Position numbers and translations under genes: made by a program. Source: Undibacterium pigrum (GTDB lineage Bacteria; Pseudomonadota; Gammaproteobacteria; Burkholderiales; Burkholderiaceae_D). Taken from it: 47,485 nt of DNA. Location of the stretch: contig NZ_QJKB01000022.1 in NCBI RefSeq assembly GCF_003201815.1, forward strand, positions 1 through 47,485. Reading direction: 5' to 3'. A model generated the notes under the pieces. The model ran no database searches. It was not told where the DNA came from and was given only the letters and a program-made list of their open reading frames with translations. Below are positions 24,949-31,163 of the stretch, one piece after another (the stretch's first letter is position 1; every line of letters begins with the position of its first letter).

Positions 24949-26943
24949 TCATTTATTTGCTTCTTTAGTAATCGCCATAATCTTCTCTGTGAAACTTGTT
25001 CTCGACTGATCGTCATCGAACGAATTGCAGAAAGCTTGACAGTTTTCAAATGACACTGATGTGGGTTCCATCTCTCGAATCAACAAACGCGTGATGTTTG
25101 AGAAATTTCTGTTGTTGTTTGTAATGTCATCTGTTCTGTCATCTATTTTTATAGTCTTCTTTGTTTTGAGACCATATATCGCTATTGGTTTTTTTGTGTT
25201 GTCAGCTATATTTGCTGCACGTACTAGAGGATCTCGTTTGCTTTTTAATATAGCGCCGATAATGCCATTCGTGGTAAGGACTTTAATTACAAATATACTA
25301 CCTTTTAAATTTGATATTTTTGCGATGGAAATACGTTGATGTTGTAAATCAGTATCATCATCTACCGAAGCCACGACGTAAGGTTCTACCGCAGGCGAAT
25401 TATTCGAAGCAACATTCACATCCCGTGCCAGAAAGTACGAGCTACCGAACGTAATTGAACGTCGTAATTCCAGCTCTTCGGCGGGGATCAATGGACTCAT
25501 ATTTTTGTAACTATGCTCGCGATGGATAATGAATGATCTTGCAAAAGGAAGTGAAATATACTTTCTAAATGCCGCTTGGTCGACGTCATATATCTGATCC
25601 AGAACGTTAACAAACTTCGCGATCTGAAAAACTTGGGTAATATGCTTAAAGATGTCTTCTTGCTGATATTTTCCTTCTGTGCAGATGTATTGTGCTGCAA
25701 AATATTCTGCGAGAGATTTATGAGCCCATTTGTACGCGAGCCCATCTCTTGCAAACACTGGCACAGCCTGAGTAATATCTTCTAAGAAAGCATTTTCTGA
25801 AAAGGTCAGCCCGTAACAAAGATTTTTCGCATCGTTGATCCATTTCAAAACTTTGTCTTTGTCGCCCTCGATTTCGCCAGACATCGTCGAAATAAAGCCC
25901 ATCACTTTTAGAACACGATGAAAACTATCTAAGTCAAGTTTAGATTTTTTTTCTCGTGTGTTGTAACCGTCTTTACTAGCATCGTGCCAGTCATATAAGG
26001 CATCAAATACTTGGCGATAAAAAACGTGTTTCTTTTCCGGTAGGCTTTGTTTATATTCAAAACATCGGTATAACAAGGTTGTTAATAACGGATTAACTAA
26101 GAATTCATGAACTGATCGTAACTCTTTTCCCATAAGTCGAGCAATCAAAGTTTCTGCTCTTTGCCCATTTCTGTCATATCTCCGAATTAGCTCGAACGAC
26201 TCTGCCTTTTTCAGAGGGCGAATATGATATTTTTCAAATGATGAAAACGATACTAACGCCGTCTCTGGACGGGACGTTATTATGAAATAATTGTTTGGGA
26301 ACGAGTCGATGAATGTCTTAATGCTTTTAGTGACCTCCTCACGGTCAACAAACGAAATTTCGTCATAGCCATCCAAAAAGAACACAAATTGCCCTTTTTT
26401 TAATACGCTATTTAAATCATCTTGTTCGAATTTGTGATCATTATCCGAATCTAAACCGTTTAGTTCTTCCTCTAGAAGTACTTTGAGTGTCCTGGCGCGT
26501 GATAGATGGCGGAGTTCGACGAAAATTGGAACGGAAAAATTTGAGCGAATACAGTGAATGAGCATGTATTTCATGAGGGTGGATTTTCCCATTCCTGCAG
26601 TATCTGTAATTAGTATTCTTTTTGTTTCTTGAAGTAACTTTTCCGGAAATTTGTTGACCAATATTTCCTTCATGTCAGAATTTTTCATACTAGGCGAAAG
26701 CGTTAATGGCAAGTAAAGCTCTTCCAGCGACATTGGATTTTGAAATACCAATGTGTTGAGATGTGAATGACGATCGATTTGCCTACCAACATAATCAGCA
26801 AACTTATTTGCAAAGATATCCCGAACATTTTCGGTGAGTTTCTTACTCCCTTGAAATGCCAAATTGAATATTGGCTTAATTATGGCGCTTGTAATTTCTT
26901 TTGCCGCTACAGTCGCCAGTGCCGCTGAAATAGGGTCAATCAT
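24949..26943 (-). CDS. NACHT-domain STAND NTPase, candidate antiphage protein
   Basis: A 664-residue protein; ATG 26943 has AAGG seven bases upstream. Residues 1-105 are helical with no known effector domain. The NACHT core follows: Walker A 'LITDTAGMGKST' (111-122, the first Gly replaced), Walker B 'FVFFLDGYDEIS' (186-197), sensor 'IITSRPET' (221-228), 'FLVNPLLTTLLYRC' (281-294) and the winged-helix motif 'AHKSLAEYFAAQYI' near 425. The last 200 residues are unassigned; no leucine-rich, TPR or WD repeats are visible. Bacterial NACHT proteins are NLR-like defence NTPases that sense phage products and trigger cell death or arrest. Composition is AT-rich relative to the core genes, in line with transfer. 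It appears monocistronic. Confidence 0.85.
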   Translation of the reverse strand: MIDPISAALATVAAKEITSAIIKPIFNLAFQGSKKLTENVRDIFANKFADYVGRQIDRHSHLNTLVFQNPMSLEELYLPLTLSPSMKNSDMKEILVNKFPEKLLQETKRILITDTAGMGKSTLMKYMLIHCIRSNFSVPIFVELRHLSRARTLKVLLEEELNGLDSDNDHKFEQDDLNSVLKKGQFVFFLDGYDEISFVDREEVTKSIKTFIDSFPNNYFIITSRPETALVSFSSFEKYHIRPLKKAESFELIRRYDRNGQRAETLIARLMGKELRSVHEFLVNPLLTTLLYRCFEYKQSLPEKKHVFYRQVFDALYDWHDASKDGYNTREKKSKLDLDSFHRVLKVMGFISTMSGEIEGDKDKVLKWINDAKNLCYGLTFSENAFLEDITQAVPVFARDGLAYKWAHKSLAEYFAAQYICTEGKYQQEDIFKHITQVFQIAKFVNVLDQIYDVDQAAFRKYISLPFARSFIIHREHSYKNMSPLIPAEELELRRSITFGSSYFLARDVNVASNNSPAVEPYVVASVDDDTDLQHQRISIAKISNLKGSIFVIKVLTTNGIIGAILKSKRDPLVRAANIADNTKKPIAIYGLKTKKTIKIDDRTDDITNNNRNFSNITRLLIREMEPTSVSFENCQAFCNSFDDDQSRTSFTEKIMAITKEANK

Positions 26944-26972
26944 AAAATGCCTTACATGAGTAATTGGTATAT

Positions 26973-27124
26973 TGTCATGTTAGTATAGTTGCTAAATCTA
27001 AAGGCAAATCGGTGTGTTGTTTTTTATTTAATTTGCAATGTATAACTGAGGGAGTTACGACAGGACTGATATCATTTAGAGAGTTTCATAATTCTTTTAA
27101 TGTCATGTTAGGACTTGCATGACA
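26973..27124. repeat. Repeated TGTCATGTTAG words upstream of the NACHT gene
   Basis: TGTCATGTTAG occurs at 26973-26983 and 27101-27111, and the second copy forms a perfect 7 bp inverted repeat with CATGACA at 27118-27124. They sit 30 and 158 bases upstream of the NACHT start and could be operator sites. The rest of 26944-27201 holds no gene. Confidence 0.4.
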
Positions 27125-27201
27125 AAAAAACTGGCGGCCTTTATTGCCTGTTGCATCGACTGCCTGATTTGCGTGGTTGGCCGAATTTCTCTCTTTGTAA
27201 A

Positions 27202-27653
27202 TTACCTGCAAACGGGTAATTCATCCCAGTCAGTCTTGTAGCACGGTGACTTCGCTTCCATTTGCATCTTCCAGGAGTGCCGGCTCCTATCCTGGCTTAG
27301 CTTCAGCGTGTCCTTTCCATAGCGCTTATTGACCTAGTCAAGCACATCCTTCAGCGCCGGCTTCTCAACGTGACCAGAAAACATGTCTCCCTGGTGCATC
27401 GATGCCAGGTAGATCTCGCTCAGGATCACGCCAGCCTTTTGTACTCGTACCCTGGCCTGAACATCTGTTCCAGCCCGGCCACTGCATAGCGCTGCAGGGT
27501 GATGGTGTTTGAGGTGGCCTGTATCAGAGGGATCGTAATTGCCGGGTTATATTGCGGCAGCTTGGTTCTGAAGCGATTGGTTTGGATAAACACCTGCAGC
27601 ATGCTGACAAAGTGGGCCAACGCGTAGGTGCGATTAGTGTAACGTAATCGCAC
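27202..27653 (-). pseudogene. umuC: Decayed 3' end of umuC (DNA polymerase V subunit)
   Basis: Translation of the minus strand gives a UmuC C-terminus in pieces. From 27653 the frame reads 'LQVFIQTNRFRTKLPQYNPA', 'PLIQATSNTITLQRYAVAGL' and 'EQMFRPGYEYKRLA', then a one-base shift restores 'GVILSEIYLASMHQGDMFSG'. An in-frame TAG follows after 'LKDVLD', and the remaining part 'SRHSWKMQMEAKSPCYKTDW' plus DELPVCR ends at TAA 27202-27204. These segments match the little-finger and tail region of UmuC. The polymerase domains are missing; homology stops close to palindromic site B, so the gene was probably cut there. Confidence 0.8.
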
Positions 27654-27698
27654 GCATGTCGAGACCGAAAGATATCGATATCCACCTTAAAATTTTGT

Positions 27699-27723
27699 GT
27701 GCGAATACGTGGGCTATTCGCAT
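27699..27723. repeat. Palindromic site B, recombinase core-site-like
   Basis: GTGCGAATA (27699-27707) and TATTCGCAT (27715-27723) form an inverted repeat (8 of 9 pairs) around a 7-base spacer CGTGGGC. It shares with site A the arm GCGAATA, the spacer pattern C-N-N-GGG, and a TTAAAAT flank seven bases before the arm. Orientation is the same as site A. Confidence 0.7.
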
Positions 27724-27784
27724 CTGCGCTGGCTTGAGTAAACGGCTACCCTGGCTGGATGGTGTCTGATTCTCTGTTATATAT

Positions 27785-28277
27785 TTACTCAGCGCTTCCA
27801 TCCTCCGGAACATCTCCATACCAATTCATGGATGAGACTTCAGGGTATAAACTGGTGCGCTTACCTGTGTTAAAGACGACGATGTCGTGCCTATGTCTGT
27901 TGAAACCTTGTTTTGATTTAATGTTATACGCTAATTGGTGCGCATATATTAAAAGGCTTTCGATATCTTGTATGACCTCCACTGCTGGCGGCGGATATTC
28001 TTTTTTATTAGCTTCTGCCTAGCATTTCAAGTCTCCCATCGCAGCTGCATAAATCAATGGCGGATCAGATTCATTTTTAAGCCACTCCCTGTGCTGCGCA
28101 ATTCTCATCTCCACATTTACAAATACTTCGTTTTAGCTTTTCAAATCCATAACCAACAGCGTTTCTGATGACTTTCTCAAGCATCGCGGGTTTTCGTTTA
28201 ATGATGGTTTTTGCAAAAATCTCGCCAAAAATACAAATGCTATATTCCCACGGGTCTTTAAAATTGCTAATGCGCAT
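27785..28277 (-). pseudogene. Frameshifted hypothetical gene
   Basis: Two frames join into one plausible protein on the minus strand. The first reads 'MRISNFKDPWEYSICIFGEI', 'FAKTIIKRKPAMLEKVIRNA', 'VGYGFEKLKRSICKCGDEN', and after a one-base shift near 28085 continues 'REWLKNESDPPLIYAAAMGD', then an in-frame TAG, then 'AEANKKEYPPPAVEVIQDIE', 'SLLIYAHQLAYNIKSKQGF' and so on to TAA at 27785. I know no family for it. It follows the PIN-like gene by about 60 bases on the same strand and could once have been its operon partner. Sequencing error is possible for the frameshift but would not explain the TAG as well. Confidence 0.55.
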
Positions 28278-28336
28278 ATCTTTCGATAAAAATATCGCGT
28301 AGTCTCCATCAGAAAAACTATTTTATCCAGTCATTT

Positions 28337-29830
28337 TCAAGTGCTTGCAAGTAACTCTATTTGGCTATCATACTTAATTGCGACCAGAATGGACGCATAG
28401 TCATGTCTTTCTGCGATTGAATTTATCTCTTCTTCTAAAAGCGATAGAAAACTTTTATTGCGATACTCAGCATGGTTTTTTTCCGCAAGAAAAACAATAG
28501 ATAATTTGTCTCCCCAAAATTGCTTTCTCATAGTATTGATTTGATTATGCGTATCTTCATCATACAAAAGTCCAAATAGATCGTCTTTTAAAATAATTTC
28601 AATGCCGAGGTCTCTTGATTTATTAAAGGAAACAAATTTTGGAAAAGGCTCTTCATTAAATCTAATGTTTCCAAATATTTTTTCTAGAAACATGTATGTT
28701 TTAAAGTGACTTATTTTCTCACTGTTCGTAGTGACAATACTATCTGTCAAATCATCTTCATGATACCAATGCAGTTGTTCTCGCTTCGGATTCTGAGTAA
28801 CAGTTTTTCTCGTTTTCCACATCCATTTAGAAAGATCGCCGCTGAATTTCAACATTTCTTGGGGGCTAATTGTCGCAGTGGGTATGTTTGATAGGTTTTC
28901 AACAGCAGTTAACGAGATATCTTCAATTTCTTTGACCGAGGAATCGGAGACTTTTGCATCAAGGCGTGTGCTAGCATGCTTGAAAAATTGGGAGGGTGAG
29001 TACATCCAAAAAATTTCCACATTCGCTTCGCTCATGATTTCATGTGTCAATTCTGGGTGTGGGCCAATGGTTCGACCAAATTCATTTTGCCACCAATCAT
29101 CTTTACCGTCAGCAGTAACGAGCATTATGCTTTTCACGTTATTTTCTTTTGCGTAGTTGATCAACTGTCGCCAGAAAATAAGATCACCAAATTTTCGCTC
29201 GTATTTCAATTTATTAAAAATGAATGTTGCGTCGCTTGGATTTTTCCCTTTGGCATCATCCTTATAGCCTGGCGGAATTTTCGAAGCGTATCGACCTTCT
29301 CCATCATGCGTTAATCTAATTAATTCTTCTTGATTTGCAGGGCATGGTCCAACTTTCTCCGCAAATAAGTCGTCAATTTTTTCTCTGATTGGATCAGAAG
29401 ACGAAACTTCTAACTGCTGATCATGGGCGGCTTTTGCAGCTTCAATAAATTGAATGTTTGCTTCATTTAGACTATTTATTAGCCTTTCAGCAGAAATATT
29501 TAAACCGCGCTTATCAATCTGAAGTTCATCTATTTTCGATTTAACGTTGGCAATTAAAGTACTAGCGAATTTGTAGGCATCTTCTGTTGATTTTTTTTCG
29601 CCTGCGATGACTGTCAGGCGGTTACGTTGAAATTCAAGCGCAACATGATGTGGAATCCAGAATCTGGCGCTCAACTTCTCCAAAACAGCTATAAATTCAT
29701 CTCGTGCATTTTTCGGATACCTGTATAGATCAAGTAAAACATTTGCATCAAAAATGATCGTGCCTTCATCCCAAAGCTTCTCAAATTCTGCTTGGCTTGG
29801 CGCGTAGAAACCTGAAAAGGATTTTTTCAT
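28337..29830 (-). CDS. PIN-like domain nuclease, candidate defence protein
   Basis: A 497-residue protein. Residues 1-260 fit the large PIN-like (PIN_8 type) domain: Asp28 in 'GTIIFDANVLLDLYRYP', Glu66 in 'IPHHVALEFQRNRL', 'NPSDATFIFNKLKYERKFGD' with 'GDLIFWRQLINYA' (Asp216), and 'IMLVTADGKDDWWQNE' (Asp241). These are the acidic residues that bind Mg2+ for RNA or DNA cleavage, and all four appear present. Between them lies a long helical insertion. The last 200 residues form a separate unassigned domain. Long proteins of this type occur in variable regions next to defence genes. AT-rich composition like that of the NACHT gene. No clear ribosome binding site. Confidence 0.82.
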   Translation of the reverse strand: MKKSFSGFYAPSQAEFEKLWDEGTIIFDANVLLDLYRYPKNARDEFIAVLEKLSARFWIPHHVALEFQRNRLTVIAGEKKSTEDAYKFASTLIANVKSKIDELQIDKRGLNISAERLINSLNEANIQFIEAAKAAHDQQLEVSSSDPIREKIDDLFAEKVGPCPANQEELIRLTHDGEGRYASKIPPGYKDDAKGKNPSDATFIFNKLKYERKFGDLIFWRQLINYAKENNVKSIMLVTADGKDDWWQNEFGRTIGPHPELTHEIMSEANVEIFWMYSPSQFFKHASTRLDAKVSDSSVKEIEDISLTAVENLSNIPTATISPQEMLKFSGDLSKWMWKTRKTVTQNPKREQLHWYHEDDLTDSIVTTNSEKISHFKTYMFLEKIFGNIRFNEEPFPKFVSFNKSRDLGIEIILKDDLFGLLYDEDTHNQINTMRKQFWGDKLSIVFLAEKNHAEYRNKSFLSLLEEEINSIAERHDYASILVAIKYDSQIELLAST

Positions 29831-30390
29831 TTGAATTCGCTTGATGTATTAAATTCGCAATTATTTATTGACTTCAACAATCTTAAGTATTAACTGCAAA
29901 TAAAACAACTGTCAGCCTTTAATTTTGAAAAATATGCTGGTGACTAACTATTAAACTAGCTATGCGTGCGTAGTTGCAGTATGTGAATTACGATTTTGGT
30001 ATGCACTTTTGTTTATCCGACTGAGGTTCTTTTTCTAAAAAAGATGACACGACCCGAGACAACCTTGTCCCGTAGCTACTCTAGATGCAGCTGCGCAATA
30101 CAGGTTAAGCGGTCATAGAAAAACCTATTTCCTGCACGTTGTCTCTTTTGCGTTGCTTGCGCGGTAACGTCGCCTTGCATCGTCTGTGTAGTTTGGAATG
30201 TACCTGTTATTTTGCAAGCAGGTTGTTGCATTTGTAGTGTTGCATGTAGGTTGTGTCGGTATTGTCTGGCATGGAATGACTTGCCTGCGATACGTAGCGG
30301 AGTACCAGCTTATTTGATGGTGGGGCGTTCAGCATTTATTTATAGGACATTTTTTGTGTCATTTAGCCCGTGTTTCGTAACAAGTGCACC
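29831..30390. other. Intergenic region between the PIN-like gene and tRNA-Ser
   Basis: About 560 bases without a supported gene. The first 170 are AT-rich and should contain the promoter of the PIN-like gene. The rest has no recognisable element; a plus-strand open frame over 30212-30634 runs through the tRNA and is spurious. I found no second copy of the tRNA 3' end that would mark an attachment site. Confidence 0.5.
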
Positions 30391-30423
30391 AAAAAAAAAG
30401 CCCTTGGAATCATCCAAGGGCTT
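30391..30423 (-). terminator. Terminator of the tRNA-Ser gene
   Basis: An 11 bp perfect stem (30398-30408 with 30413-30423) with a 4-base loop is followed on the minus strand by eight or more T residues (plus-strand A-run 30391-30399). It lies ten bases beyond the tRNA 3' end. Confidence 0.9.
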
Positions 30424-30432
30424 TTATATTCA

Positions 30433-30522
30433 TGGCGGAGAAGGGGGGATTCGAACCCCCGGTAGGGATAAACCTACGCACGCTTTCCAGGCGTGTGACT
30501 TAAACCACTCATCCACCTCTCC
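30433..30522 (-). tRNA. serX-like tRNA-Ser(GGA): tRNA-Ser (anticodon GGA)
   Basis: A 90-base gene with encoded CCA (30433-30435 on the plus strand reads TGG). The acceptor stem GGAGAGG pairs with CTTCTCC (one G-T). The anticodon stem CACGC/GCGTG encloses the loop CTGGAAA with anticodon GGA at 30486-30488. A long variable arm and the TTCGAATC T-loop are present, as required for a class II serine tRNA. Its 3' end faces the accessory region, the usual side for island integration. Confidence 0.95.
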
Positions 30523-30630
30523 TGCATTCGCTTTAACTTGCCGTAACAGCGAAGTCCGCTATTCTAGCAAAGCAAACTTCAATATGGAAGCTTTTTTCTT
30601 GTTTTTTGTAAATCTTGCTTTTGCATTAAG

Positions 30631-31095
30631 TTAAGCGCCCAGCCAGGGCAGGCCGTGCTGGCACCAGCCACCTAGGGTTTTTCTGTGGCCTTGCTCGTCC
30701 TTGTCGCCTTCAAAACCTTGCAGGATGTCAAAGCAGTTGGCGTAGCCGTTTTCTGTTGCCAGCTTGGCGCCGTGGCGGGAGCGTACGCCTGAGCGGCAGA
30801 GAAAGAGGATGATGCTGTCCTTGTCTGCTGCACTGGCTTGCAGTTGTGCCAGGAAGTCTGGGTTGGGTGTGCCGCCGGGGTAGAGGCTCCATTGTACGGC
30901 CAGGTGTTGTTCTGGATTGATGTTGACTCTGCCTACCCAGTCGCGTTCAGCATTGGTGCGCACGTCGATGAGTACTACCTTGCTATCATTTTGCAGGAGG
31001 GCATAGGCTTCTTGCGGGGTGACTGCGCCGGCATAGGGCAGTGCTTGTTCCTGGCCGCGCTGGCGGGCTGTTTGCAGGGTTTGATCGGTAGACAT
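30631..31095 (-). CDS. Rhodanese-like sulfurtransferase
   Basis: A 154-residue single-domain rhodanese. ATG 31095 has AGGAG six bases upstream, so the longer frame is not needed. 'VTPQEAYALLQNDSKVVLID' and 'VRTNAERDWVGRV' open the domain; the active loop is C100-RSGVRS, in 'IILFLCRSGVRSRHGA', with the Cys that carries the persulfide. The C-terminus 'GGWCQHGLPWLGA' is common in this family. It may move sulfane sulfur to thiol acceptors in the cytoplasm; the acceptor is unknown. It lies between tRNA-Ser and the large GGDEF-EAL gene. Confidence 0.92.
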   Translation of the reverse strand: MSTDQTLQTARQRGQEQALPYAGAVTPQEAYALLQNDSKVVLIDVRTNAERDWVGRVNINPEQHLAVQWSLYPGGTPNPDFLAQLQASAADKDSIILFLCRSGVRSRHGAKLATENGYANCFDILQGFEGDKDEQGHRKTLGGWCQHGLPWLGA

Positions 31096-31163
31096 GGCGG
31101 CTCCTGGGCTTGGTATCGTTGGCAGCATAGTAAGTGAATAGTACGTGAAACTTGTCCAGTAGT

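Larger units (their letters stand above)
24716..27723. mobile_element. Candidate cassette bounded by two homologous palindromic sites
   Basis: Sites A and B are direct copies 2.97 kb apart. Between them lie one intact gene, the NACHT NTPase, and the decayed end of umuC; base composition is AT-richer than the flanks. The geometry (inverted arms with a 7-8 bp spacer, imperfect outer flanks) is that of tyrosine recombinase crossover sites, so the unit may be an inserted or excisable cassette. No recombinase gene is inside, so it would have been moved in trans or has lost it. The limits are set only by the repeats. Confidence 0.45.

Noticed and set aside
27118..27240. Short plus-strand frame starting MTKKLAAFIACC
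   Set aside because: It overlaps the umuC remnant on the opposite strand and has no ribosome binding site or family likeness.
24254..30432. Complete prophage or integrative conjugative element
   Set aside because: No integrase, capsid, terminase, relaxase or transfer gene is present; only isolated accessory genes and remnants.
30212..30634. Plus-strand open frame of 140 codons
   Set aside because: It runs antisense through the tRNA-Ser gene and its terminator, lacks a ribosome binding site and resembles no protein.
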